Below, piece after piece: positions 1 through 11,833 of a DNA stretch of 16,776 nucleotides (position 1 is its first letter; each line of letters starts with the position of its first letter). This DNA is from Saccoglossus kowalevskii (lineage: Eukaryota; Hemichordata; Enteropneusta; Harrimaniidae). The stretch spans positions 324,110 to 340,885 of the forward strand of contig NW_003118931.1 in NCBI RefSeq assembly GCF_000003605.2, written 5' to 3'. The notes beneath the pieces were generated by a model. The model was not told the DNA's origin. It was given only the letters and a program-made list of their open reading frames with translations, and did not search any database. Made by a program: the position numbers and the translations under genes.

Positions 1-520
1 TCATTTGAAATGTGATGATTAGTACTGAGATATCAGTGGAAAAACCGAAAATTGACTAATCATTATGCAAATTAGGTAATTAGTATCCACGGATTATACC
101 AAAACTAATCAAAACTAGCATTAGTTCAGAGCATCTATGTACCAAGTTTCATCAAAATCCAATGAGTGGTTGTTTAGATATCAGTGCAACAGTCATGGAA
201 CCACTAAAAAATAGCTAATTATCATGTAAATTAGGTAATTAATATGCACGGATTTTTACCAAAAATTAATCAAATCTGCGCATATGTTCAGAGCATCTAT
301 GTACCAAGTTTCATCAAAATCCAATGAGTGGTTCTTTAGATATCAGTGGAACAGTCATAGAACAGCTAAAAATTAGCTAATTATCATGCAAATTAGGTAA
401 TTAACGAGCATGGATTTTTACCAAAACCTAATCAAATCTGCGCATTGGCCCAGAGCATCTATGCACCAAGTTTCATCAAAAACCGATGTATGGTTCTTGA
501 GATAGCAGTGGAACAGTCGG
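1..520. repeat. Degenerate tandem repeat, 162-bp period (block 1)
   Basis: The anchor word accaagtttcat recurs at 141, 303 and 465, exactly 162 bases apart. Each unit also carries gatatcagtg, gcaaattaggtaattaa, and caaaactaatcaaatctgcgc in the same order. A partial unit lies at 1-60. The two later units are the closest pair. The array leads straight into a (CA)n tract and a hairpin. No coding capacity is apparent; this looks like a lineage-specific satellite-like or transposon-derived repeat. Confidence -1.
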
Positions 521-606
521 ACACACATACACACACACATACACACATACACACATACACACATACACACACACACACATACACACATACACACATACAG
601 ACACAC
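521..606. repeat. (CA)n / CACATA microsatellite
   Basis: An 86-base run of acacac with interspersed acacat units. It sits where the fourth 162-bp unit would begin, and a short version (1591-1608) occupies the same place in the second block, so it belongs to the repeat element and has expanded here. Confidence -1.
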
Positions 607-616
607 TAACTGCAAA

Positions 617-648
617 GACTCCCATTTTGTGCTTCGCACATGGGAGTC
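617..648. repeat. Terminal hairpin of repeat block 1
   Basis: The arms gactcccat and atgggagtc pair perfectly, enclosing an inner gtgc-ttc-gcac stem with a 3-base bulge. The hairpin is followed by an A-rich run. An identical structure with one base change lies at 1619-1650. It marks the 3' boundary of each repeat block. A decayed relative may lie at 674-703 (actcccat...ttggagtc). Confidence -1.
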
Positions 649-689
649 AAAAAAATCAAAAAAAGCTTAGAAAGAACTCCCATGTACTG

Positions 690-1618
690 AGAGTATTGGA
701 GTCACATTAAATATAATTTAAAATTACTTGTACATGAGATATTGATAGTGACAATGATGGAAAAGCCGAAAACTAATAATGCAAATCAGAAAATTAATAT
801 GAACAGATTTTAATGGAAAACTAATGAGGTCTGCACAATGTAACAGACCATCTATGTACCAAGTTTTATTGAAATGTGATTGGAACCCAAAAAAAATAAA
901 TTATTATGCTAATTAGGGAATTAATATAAACAGATTTTAACCCCAAACTAATCAGGTTTGTACATTGTCCTAGAGCATATTTGCACTAAGTTTCATTAAA
1001 ATGGAATAATTAGTACTTTAGATATCAGTGTGATAGCTTAAAAGTGGTTAATGATGTTAATTAGTAATTAAAATGTACAGATTTTAACCCACAATTATCC
1101 AGGTCTGTCTATTGTCCTACAGCATCCATGTACAAAGTTTCATTGAAATGTGATGATTAGTACTTGAGAAATCAGTGTGAAAGCTGAAAATTAATTAATT
1201 ATGCAAATTAGGTAATTAATATACACAATTATTTACCCTAAAACTAATCAGGTCTTTGGATAGTTCTAAAGGATCTATGTACCAAGTTTCATTGCAATGT
1301 GATAATTAGTACTTGAGATATCTGTGGAAAAGCTGAAAATAACTAGTTATGCAAATTAGGTAATTAATATGCACAAATGTTCATCCCAAAACAATCAATC
1401 TCTGTATAGTCCTTGAGTATCATGGAACAGCTAAAAATTAACTTATTATCATGCAAATTAGGTAATTAATATGCATGAAATTTTACCAAAACCTAACCTA
1501 ATCAAATCTGCGCATTAGCCCAGAGCATCTATGCACCAAGTTTCATCAAAAACTGATGTATGGTTCTTGAGATATCAATGGAACAGACGGACACACATAC
1601 AGACACACGAACCGCAAA
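690..1618. repeat. Degenerate tandem repeat (block 2), units of about 127-162 bp
   Basis: The same unit as block 1, more diverged. The accaag-type anchor occurs at about 858, 985, 1132, 1281 and 1545. Spacing is irregular (about 127, 147 and 149 bases, then a longer gap with a partial unit). The last unit closely matches the last unit of block 1 (465) and runs into the same acacac stretch and hairpin, so block 1 and block 2 probably share an ancestral element. Confidence -1.
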
Positions 1619-1650
1619 GACTCCCATTTTGTGCTTCGCACATGGAAGTC
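1619..1650. repeat. Terminal hairpin of repeat block 2
   Basis: Second copy of the gactcccat...gtgcttcgcac...atggaagtc hairpin. One G-to-A change at 1646 weakens the outer stem. It is followed by an A-run, as in copy 1. Confidence -1.
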
Positions 1651-2854
1651 AAAAAAAATTCTTCAATTATAAACCATTGTTTTTTGAGAAAAGTCTTGCC
1701 AATCAAATGTCTTGTACAGACTTAGTTTGAAAAAAATATACGTCAGAAAAATATACATCAGAGTATGAAAAATATAGCAAATCATACACATCACAAATAC
1801 AGCAAGAAGATTTCCATTATGGATACTGCCTGTAGGGTACAATATCTACAAAGCTGTGATCTACATGCAATCTGACATGAAACTGGGAAAGGGTGACAAA
1901 ATCAACACACTAAATATACAAAAATTTCGAATTGTCTTTTTATTCAAATATATCCCCAAAAATGTGGTTCTCAAATCAATTCCAATTTATATTTATAGTA
2001 CATGTATTTACAAAACAATAAATAGCAAAATGTACATAGATCAAACCCATAAAAAAACTGTTTTCAAATTATCCTAGAAATAAATCACCATCCCTAATTG
2101 TTCATTTCTACACTAGTCATTACAAATTAGCACCATTTATACCTAATAATAAAAGATGCTTCAGAAGGAAAATTTACAAAAGACTTGGTAATGAAAATAA
2201 TGATTTCTTACACCATTTTAATCATATTCATTCAACTTTACATATTTACAAGAAAAGTTCTTAAAATGACATAACAAATTTGACTACTATGAGATGAAAA
2301 CCTAATTTAAAAACGCTTATTCTGATTAGAAAATACTATAATTGTTTGCAATTATCTAAAATAATAATGGACAAGCATGATTTGATTCTCATTAGCTTCA
2401 CATGCCAACATTTGTAATTTCAGTGACACTACACTATACATAAAAGAAAATTGATTTCCAAATTGAACATTCATTCATTATTACAAAAATGTTGGTGACA
2501 ATATGTTAAACTTAAGTAGGGTTTAAAATCAAGTTAGTATTCATGATAGTCTCTAAAAAATATAGTACAAAATTTGAAGAGATAAGGCTGTCATATTTAA
2601 CAAACATTTTCTGAAAATCTTTTAGCAAACTGGACAAGAGAAATTTACAATGGATGGATGGATTGTCTGTATTGAAATTTTAATGACAGTATCCAAGCAG
2701 GATATAAAATGTTAGATCGTGTCTTTGCTGATGATACATTGATATGTGTATATGACTACAACGTACCTGATTAGTAATCATTCTGCAGAACAAGTCGAAA
2801 GACGACTGCAGAACAAAATAGCAATGCACTCATCTATTTTATGATAATGCTTCA

Positions 2855-2868
2855 CCACTAGAGGGCGC
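2855..2868 (+). promoter_or_regulatory. CTCF-like core motif
   Basis: The sequence ccactagagggcgc fits the bilaterian CTCF core (CCASYAGRKGGC-type). It stands in A+T-rich intergenic DNA 0.5 kb past the tectonic stop codon. CTCF sites are long and the flanking positions are not checked; similar words also occur in some dispersed repeats. Confidence -1.
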
Positions 2869-3192
2869 AACTTACTTGCAATGCTAAATATGTATTCTAG
2901 GGAGCGGGCATCTGGGCATTTTCACTGCATGGCAACCATCACGGTGAAAACAAGGGCTGAAAACGGTACTTTGGGATGGTTGTTGAGACTCCCCTGAACA
3001 GTGTAACAAGATTTCCCCTGCGTGTGTAACGCATATAAATTTGATTATTCAGGATCACTTCAAAGTTGAGTTCCTGTTTTTTTCTTGAATTGTCACCAGC
3101 TATTCCGCGCTCCTCAGCAGCGCGCACAGAGCCCATAGAAATATGTGGTACAGTTGTGCGCGTCTTAGCAACGTGGATCATCTTGTGATGTA

Positions 3193-3203
3193 GCTCCGCC
3201 CCC
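3193..3203 (-). promoter_or_regulatory. GC-box (Sp/KLF-like) in a CpG-rich patch
   Basis: On the minus strand this reads GGGGGCGGAGC, a good Sp/KLF match. It lies in a patch (about 3105-3215) with unusual CpG density for the window, including a cgcgcaca / tgtgcgcg inverted pair (3121-3128 and 3155-3162) and a GTTGCTA RFX-like half-site nearby. This could be a promoter or enhancer, but no attached gene is visible. Confidence -1.
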
Positions 3204-3374
3204 GAGGATTGAATCTTTGAGCCTTGTACATGTATACTCATCAAAGATGTAGTACAGAATAAGACTTCAATCGGACATGATATAAATGTTATATTATCAG
3301 TTGCTGTACACAACCATCATAAGTATCTTTGTTTTTGTTTGAGTTGAGTGCACACATATGTGACTTATAGATCA

Positions 3375-3623
3375 TCAAAGCATTAGTACCATGCTTACAA
3401 CAGCAATGACTACAGTACTGAATATCGTAGATTCCCTGAGAGGTGATGCTGCATTGACACCAAATGGATAAAAGAAGTCGTATGGTAGTTTCGCTGTGAA
3501 CGTGGGTGGTGCAGCTTGGACACCTTCTGGATAACTGGAAGTATCAATATAACCAACAGAACTGACCACTTCAAAATTTTGCTGTATGTCTTCAGTACCT
3601 GGTTGACAGTATGCTCCAATACA
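3375..3623 (-). CDS. TCTN1: Tectonic exon 13: LPYDFFYPF motif, hydrophobic tail and stop
   Basis: The last coding exon encodes residues 601-682 and TGA. It holds the family block SSVGYIDTS...APP...AKLPYDFFYPFGV (motif at 646-654). It ends with a hydrophobic run of about 16 residues (667-682, IFSTVVIAVVSMVLML) and no cytosolic tail. The acceptor is TTCATCTCTAAG after a T-rich tract. The tail may be a membrane anchor or a GPI-attachment signal. Several family members have a C-terminal membrane segment, while tectonic-1 in vertebrates is regarded as secreted. Confidence -1.
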   Translation of the reverse strand, partial: CIGAYCQPGTEDIQQNFEVVSSVGYIDTSSYPEGVQAAPPTFTAKLPYDFFYPFGVNAASPLRESTIFSTVVIAVVSMVLML

Positions 3624-6600
3624 CTTAGAGATGAATAAAACAAAATCACAAATTTAATTAAATGTAATTAAAACAGTTGCTGATGTGAAATCACTGGTAC
3701 GTACAAACTGCATGCAAGAAATGCTGCAGGTATTTCAGCAAAGACTGGAGGCCTGAGGACTGTTCACTTCCGCATAGTTTCCCTTGATATTAATTATGCA
3801 TGCAAGCAAATGTTGTCACTTGGTTTTAATATAGGCAGGGCATGGCTAGATTCACATCTCGCTAAATTCCTCTTCTGCCATGATCATAGCCAAGTTTTTT
3901 CATTGTGAGAGAAAGAATATAGAAAGACATGTTCTGCTGTTCACTCACTATGTTTATAGACAACAGACGTAAACTTTCTATTTCCTGTGTACTGTATTGT
4001 ATGCAATGATGTGTCTACCTAATCTGTGATTGGCTGGTTGCTTTGTGATGTTGCATGAGCTGTCTAATCATTTTCTCTTCAGTCACGTGAGGGCGTTTTT
4101 AAGCGTTAATAGTTCTTAGGCCTTTGCTGAAATGCCTGCAGCATTTAGTATACTAACAAATTAGGGGTGAGGACTGTCGACAGTCTGGAGGTGTGTCTCT
4201 AATATTATACATGCACTTCAGGGTCTCACATGTAGCTATGTAAATGGGAACAATTTTCTTCATAACCTCTGTCACTCAAAAACAATTCCAGAACCCTACC
4301 TGATATTTCAGTTCCACTGGTTGGGCATATCTGTATGTAACACCTATTATCTTAGGTTGTGGATTAGCTAAGGATCCAGTATCAGCATACAATATTTCTA
4401 GATGTACTCCAAGGACCATATTATGACAAACTCCTTCTGGACCAGTAGAAGGCTAGACAAAGTGAAACATAATTAATTTTGTTAGTGAAACAAATCTGTA
4501 TTCAGACCAAAAAAGCTGGACCTATGTGTAGATTGATGTATTGATCGAGACAATGGGCAGTGTTGAACACTGAATAAAAATACTGTTTTTTTTCATTACA
4601 TGGTGGTGGGATAAATTCAAGCCTGTCTCTGGTCATTAACTGGAGATTTGATGGAATCACAAATTTGTGAACCTACTACTGCAGGGTGGAATTGTCATCT
4701 GTAATGGTCATAGTATGATGACATTTTCGCTTGGTTCAGATGCCGTGGCTTACGAGAAAGTTGTGAGAAAGGGAGCATAGACACGACAGTGTTCAAGTTT
4801 AACGGTCACATTTTGTACATAAATAATTTTTTGTTGTGATATGGTATAACACTCGAAACTAAGCTTGTCAAGCAAATAAACTTAAATTGAAAATGTGATT
4901 ACCGGTACACTGTTTATTCAAGGGCGACCATACTTTGCTTTTTCAAATTCAAATTTCACGTTGCTTTTTTCAAATTATCGATTTTTTCATAACTTTATCG
5001 GCCATGTAGTTACCAAACGGGTTGTTTTGATTTTTATAAAACCAACACAATAGCTACTTTAAACATCAACAAATAACTGAATACGATGCGCTGAACAGAA
5101 AATATCCTCTTGACTGTGTTACTTTTGGTTTTTGAGTCTTTTCAACCCTCTGAAAAGTAACCTGTCTAAAACCACAAAAATCTTGATTATGCAAACAGTT
5201 CTTGTCCGATTTCATTGACTTTTTCAGAGATTGAACTCAATATCAATTGAAATCAAAAAGTATCAGAAATATTTCATGACTAATTGACTTGTGAATAAAG
5301 AGTACTCTAATTTATTACAGAATTCTTGTCCACTACTTTGTAAAAGAACCAAACAATGCAGAAACTATCTATTTTACATTATGTTTGAGAACATTGTAGA
5401 CTTCCCTTTCTCGTAGAAATGTGTTGCCTGTTTTCGTTTTCTAGTAACAGTAAAAATAGCAGTCATGTGACGTAATTAATGTTGACATTAGTGTTATCAT
5501 CATTTTTGGATAGAGTGTTGCAAGAGCTACAATAACATGTGAAAATTGTTAGACATTATTAAACAATGACACACTATGGCTACCTGGTGGTGACACTCCC
5601 GCTTTAAATAATGCTTTCCTGCTTTGTGTATCAATGAATTAAACTTACAGAAGGATTACTCGCTGGCACATTGTCATACAGTATAGGCACCCAATCACCA
5701 GCCATTTCAACACGTGAATTGCCGAACATAGCAACATGAGTTGGTGGAGAGGAACCAAAGAGTGTGTTGTTGACAGCTTCTTGAATTAATACGCAGATAT
5801 CAGTCAAGTTCTCATAAGCTACACTGAAAATGGAGGACAGAAAATTATTAAGATCTTTAAGTTGGTTCACACGGTCAGATTAATTAGGCTACTGTAAAGT
5901 ACTTTATTTTCACTTGAAATTTATTTCCCTATTTTCTCTAAATCAGTGAAAATAAAATAAAATTCAATGAAAATAATTATTTTACATAAAACTTCATACA
6001 AAACAGCCAAAATGTATTTTTAGCGACAATTAATTCCAACTAAAATAAAGTATTTTACACTACTCTGGTTATTTATATATAGCTTACACAAGATTACATC
6101 CAGTTCTCATATCAAGTCCAAAGGTAACAGATGTTCTGGAGTCAGCGTCAGTTATACAATTACCATCTGCTGTAGGTGATACCATGGTTAGCCAGTTATC
6201 TCTGTTACTATCAAGTATGATTGAGTATGTATACAGGAGTCAAAGAAAACATCTCATCATCATTGCAATTTTTATGATCAACAACAAACCCCTAAAACAT
6301 GTTTCATCCATTCAGTTGGTGAGTAATGTTGAATTACAAAAAAATTTATAGTAGTACCGGTAGTATTATTTTTAAAAGGATGAAAGATGAAGGCCAACAT
6401 TATAACATTTAAATTTTTTTATTTCATTATAATAAATCATTTCATTTTAATAAATCAGAAGAAAAGACAGCAACTCTCCCCATCCATTCACACACGCATA
6501 TACACAGACAGACCATAATATGTAAATGTTTGACATTATTCACCAGACATACCGATACATGTATACATGTATGTTTGTTTCAGACAGTTTTGCACATGGT

Positions 6601-9600
6601 TTGGGTTAAAGATTTAAAATACTGAAAAGGATATCTTGTTTCTCCCAGTGGATCTACTTCTGATGTCATCGTACCTGCCATCAGGGGCTCACCAACAACA
6701 TAACCAGGATTGCCACTCTTTTCAAATATCTCTGTGTCTTCCAACTACATCAAAAACATTACAATTTGTGTCAGTATAGAATGCACATCATTTAATATAC
6801 CGGTAGTACCATGCAAAACTGTGTGAAAAATTTCAATGTTCAGGAATTTCACAGATGTACAAGGTTCAATACTTTTTTGGGGACTTTGTCTACAGTGGTA
6901 CTGTTAAATAATTACTTACCTTGGCATAAGCTGAATTGTATGTTTGATAGAAAGGTAGTTCACTACTTGTTATGTTGCCAAACACCAGATCTACTTGAAC
7001 ACTACTAATACCAGATGTTCCATTAGTTGTAAACATATAGTTCACCTGTGTGTAGACCAAACATAATTCATGTGTCATTAAAACCTCTGATACAGAAGAG
7101 ATTTGTCAATCTTGTTCTGATTACGGTAATATTTTGTTATCTACTGATTAGGTAAACTAAATAGAAGCAGCAAAGTTGATACAATCTATTTGATTATTCA
7201 TACACAGCAGAACTGCAAAAAAAATCACCATGCAGTTTTTTTTTCTTTACAGAAGCACGATAAACTGTCATTCACAAAGCGTCCATCCTAATTTTTTTAT
7301 TACAAGTTCCTATATTCTTACTAAGCACTGACCTCAAAGATAGCATTCTGGCACGTCATAGTGTTAGCATCATACTCAGGTCTGGGTATCTCTTCGCTTG
7401 TGAAATTACACTCCCTTCTCACACCCAGTAACTCAATACAGTAAAGGTTCTGAACGGTGATAGGTAGCAAGGCTGGATGATCATATATTGTACTGTCATT
7501 GTATAATGGTGTAGTTGGAACTGCAGTGGTATCATTTGTAGCATTGGGTGTTGTAAACGATGTGGGAGATTCTGTTGTACTGTTTACTAACACTGGATCT
7601 GGTTCAATCTCATTAAGGAAGTACGGAGTCTGTGTAGAAGAAATGAAAAACATATAAATTTGACAACTACTAGTAGTTGGGTATGATATTACTTTTCTGG
7701 ACAAGCCTAAACACACCTACAAGTTTTTTAATTACATTGAATAATATGAATCATGCAAATCGATACTGATTTTTGATTGCTACTTACAGAAACCACTTTA
7801 AATCCTTCATAATAGACTTGTGCTGACAGGGCTGGCATGGTTTCACACTGTGCTTCCAGGTCAAAGATTTGTCTTGTACACTGGAATGACTCATCAAACA
7901 AATAAGCTGAAAATAATATAAAGGATTGTTTACATGTATCTTCATAACAAATTTCAATAAAATATGCCACCTATGTCTGAAAAATCAGTTGCTGACATAT
8001 TGAAATTGTGCTTTCTGAGACAAGAAATGCACCTAGCCATTGAAAAACAAAAATGAATGGTACCGATAGTGCATATATTTTGCCATTCATTTGTACCATA
8101 CTTGAACACATACCATATGGAAGAATTAAGTCTGAGAAATAACAGAAACTGGAATATTTTTGTTTGATAACATTTAATAATATATTTAATTAGTGTTTTT
8201 TATTGATGTTGCATGCTCACACACACCCTGGGCCTATAAACTATTGAACAAAGAAATTTACCTGCTGGATTGTTGTTTCCACACAGACTTGAGGTTAATC
8301 TATTGGGTAGTCCCAGAACTCCTTGTGCTAAACTTTCATAAATTGTATAAATAGGATCTCCTGACTGAAATAAAGCAAATAATTATTTAAATAATAAGGC
8401 ATCATAAAAGTAAATGGAGCTAATACTCAAAAAAAAAAAATATAATAGCTCAGCCTATTATATTTTTTACTTAAGTTTCAATTATGTGAACATTAGCGAG
8501 CAAACCTCAAGCATCTTTTTTTTTTCAAAGCAGTTCAGTATTACCTCAGAGGACACACTGTCAAGTCTTTTCCCGTAATAATACATCATAATTGCAACAA
8601 GCACTGACAATGTACAGTGTTGCTTTTCCCAGTCGTCAATCTCAGTGTTAGATCACATGCAGATATACATATACATGTCTACCAAAGGTAACCATGTATA
8701 ATTTTTATGTCAATACAGTAAATAATAGATACCAGTAGTACTGGCTAAGAAAATGTGGTAATAATAGATAAACTTGCATGACAAAATGGCCGTCAATTCA
8801 ACAAATTTGATCAAATCACAAAATAACACAACCTTTGAGATATAATAAAAACAAAATGGATATGATACTGTCACAAGGTACTCAGGCTGGTAGTTTTCAA
8901 GAAGTTGAAAATATTAATTTTTGCCAATAATGACACAAATATTTGCTAAGAACAGAGAATTACTGATATCATCATGAAATGAACAAATCTGATAGAGGTC
9001 TACCCACTGTACCTACATATGCAGGTAAAATGTCAAAATAATTGAGCTGGAAATTTTCAAGAAGAAGTCACAAATGCAATTGTTGATGAACAGCAGAAAT
9101 CACCTTTAAACCGCGCCACTCTGTCATCTTTGATGAAAGCAGAGCTAAAGATTTTAACTCTGAGAACCGGTATAAAAAGTATGAAAATGGTTGTCAGTCA
9201 GCCATATTTGACCAAATGGTAATGAAAATCAACATCCATATGTAAGTCATCCCACATGGTCTGTCTATTTTGAATGTTATCAGTTAAAACATTTCAAAGA
9301 AATAGCACTAGACACCCACATGGACGCACAAAACCCAAAATAATACTATAGTCCTTTATTTCTGACTTTGGGACTAATAAAACATGTCTAAATAAACTGT
9401 GTAGACCAGAGTTTCATCTGAACTAAACAATATTTCAGGTACCTTTTACAGTACAGCCTTTGTATTAATATAAGATAGTATATCCCTTTGCCCATAGAAA
9501 GACATACTAGATTGGATGTATAGATAATTCCATTATAGTATAAATTCTAAGTTTACCTTGTAGAAGACACCATATTCATCTTCAGTATCAGATACTCGTT

Positions 9601-11746
9601 CATACGTATAGTCTCCATATTCATCTACTAGTTCGTTAAATCTTTCAATGGTATATACTGTGTCCGGTATCAAGTAGTAATTTCTATCTTCATCTGCAGA
9701 AGTATTAATTATTAATGAGTAATGACTTTAAATAATACACCTGGCATGCATGTATGCACTAACATCATACAAAAGGGGTGTATCATACTATACCAGTAAA
9801 TAGCAAGTTATTAAAAGTAATCAAATTTACAAATTAGTATATTCAACAACCTGATCAACACAAATAAATACCAAACCAATACAATGACACAGAAATCTGG
9901 GGTGTAGAAATAACTGATTTCATTAAATGAGACAAAAATTCACACATTTTAACTTGCATTTAACTTAAAATTTTATTTTTTATTTTTCTGCTATACCAGT
10001 AATTTAAATGCAACTCATCAAAAATTAATTGCTGCTAAAATAAAGCATTTTACAGTATATAATTAAAACATAAACTAGTAAAAACATCAGAACATTATAA
10101 ATACTACTGTACACTTTATTTTCACTGCGTTCCAAAAATGTTTGTATGAGCACATCCAAAGCCTGCTACACACCAACCTGCAACTTTTACGTAACACAAC
10201 ATGACGTTTTTTTAATGTCGTAGATCCCAAACATGTTCAGTTTTATCATGTTGTGTTGAGTTGCTTTAGATGGTGTGCAGTACTTGCAGTGTTGCATCAT
10301 GAGAGTGCACCAATCAGAGAGGGATTTGAAACCGTATCATACTGTCAAGCTAAGTCATGTGTAGCGCTTTGGTTGTGAGTTTCATCAATCACATGATTTT
10401 GCCATGATTGCAACAGTTATGTCGCATCACCTCATAGAGGACAGTGTGCAGCAGGCTTTATTTACAGTACATTATAAATGTGTAAGTTACACGTATAATA
10501 AATAATGGTATATGGTAGTGTTAAAATGTGGGGTTAGAATTGTACTTATTCATTTAAAGAATAACTCAGAAGTTATCCTCCATAACATAATAATCTTGGG
10601 TAAAGAATTAATTAATATACATATCTGAACAGGTAATATCATGTACATGTACTTACAATTATCAAATTCTATACAGAATAGTCCACTTTCTGTTTTGTTA
10701 ACTGTATATGGTGTGTTCGCTAATATCAGTTGGTATGATTGTAAACATACTTTATCATCGTGACTGTAAATAGGAAAAAAATATACCTTAGTTATTGTAT
10801 CACAAGAAGATAGATACATTGTATTAGTAATATGATCTAAGAAACAAGGAGAGTGAACAAATTTCCTACAGCATTTCTTAATATTTCGGTAGTTTACAGA
10901 TTGCACATACTGAAGGTATTAAGGTTTTAGGTCACATCCTTCATAAATTGTAGTTACATGACAAACTAAAATGATTTTATTGGGCTTAGCCTTTTCACCA
11001 CCAGAATTTCACTTGTTTCTTATATTCTTACATATTTCTGATACAGGTTAGAACCCTAATTTTGGAGCCAACAGACACAATTTGAATCAATTTTCAGTTT
11101 TTACTAAAATATATTCAGCTTTTTCCCCCCATCTCCTGAAGGAAAGTGCAGGACTGATTTGTGGATTTCTGATGAAAAGATGGTGGTGGTGAAACAGTTA
11201 GATATTGTGAGTTGTACACTGTACTAGGTAGAGCAGTGACAGTGTCAGGTCATAAGTATAAGAGTGTATAACCTCATTTGGAGGTTGATATTACAATGTA
11301 TTTACACTGACTTACTAATATGTGTTTTCAACACATTCACTAAATGTATGCCTATCTTCAGCAGAGCAGTCTGGATCACAACAACAATTCACATCACAAG
11401 AAGGCACAGTTAGATCACAGGTACAAGGTCCTAAATCTGTAACCAAATTATTGGAAGCATTAGGGAATAGATATAATTAAATATGGTCAAAATCAGATCC
11501 CGTTGTAAGTGTCTTCTGTCTTTCAAGTGTGTGGGTTTTTTTTCTGCCAACTGAAAAACAGACTATAGATAGTACCGTATATCCATTCCCCAATAAAAAT
11601 GGCACATCTGATTTATTTAATTTTAGAAAATATGTGAATATATATAGTCAGACAATTTATACTTGTTAATATTACCCACCATACTTTTTTAAAGTTTATT
11701 TCATCCAAATATATATGGTCAATCTATGAATATTATAAGTCTTGAT

Positions 11747-11833
<87 letters not shown>

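Larger units (their letters stand above)
1651..3374. other. Intergenic region downstream of the tectonic gene
   Basis: A+T-rich sequence with no recognisable exon on either strand. It should include the tectonic 3' UTR (reading leftwards from 3374), but I see no AATAAA close to the stop on the minus strand. ATTAAA-type candidates appear only near 2680 and beyond, with AATAAA near 1938. A 124-codon minus-strand open frame (2939-3313) resembles nothing I know and may simply be UTR. The CTCF-like motif, CpG-rich patch and GC-box here are listed separately. Confidence -1.

Noticed and set aside
418-639. Cys/Val-rich open frame across the CA microsatellite
   Set aside because: The translation is an artefact of the (CA)n tract (repeated CVCV).
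2939-3313. 124-codon minus-strand open frame after the tectonic stop codon
   Set aside because: No recognisable domain and no convincing splice context. It lies where the 3' UTR is expected. Kept only as a note.
8435-8468. A/T hairpin considered as a microRNA precursor
   Set aside because: Only 14 bp of pure A/T-rich stem, too short for a precursor.
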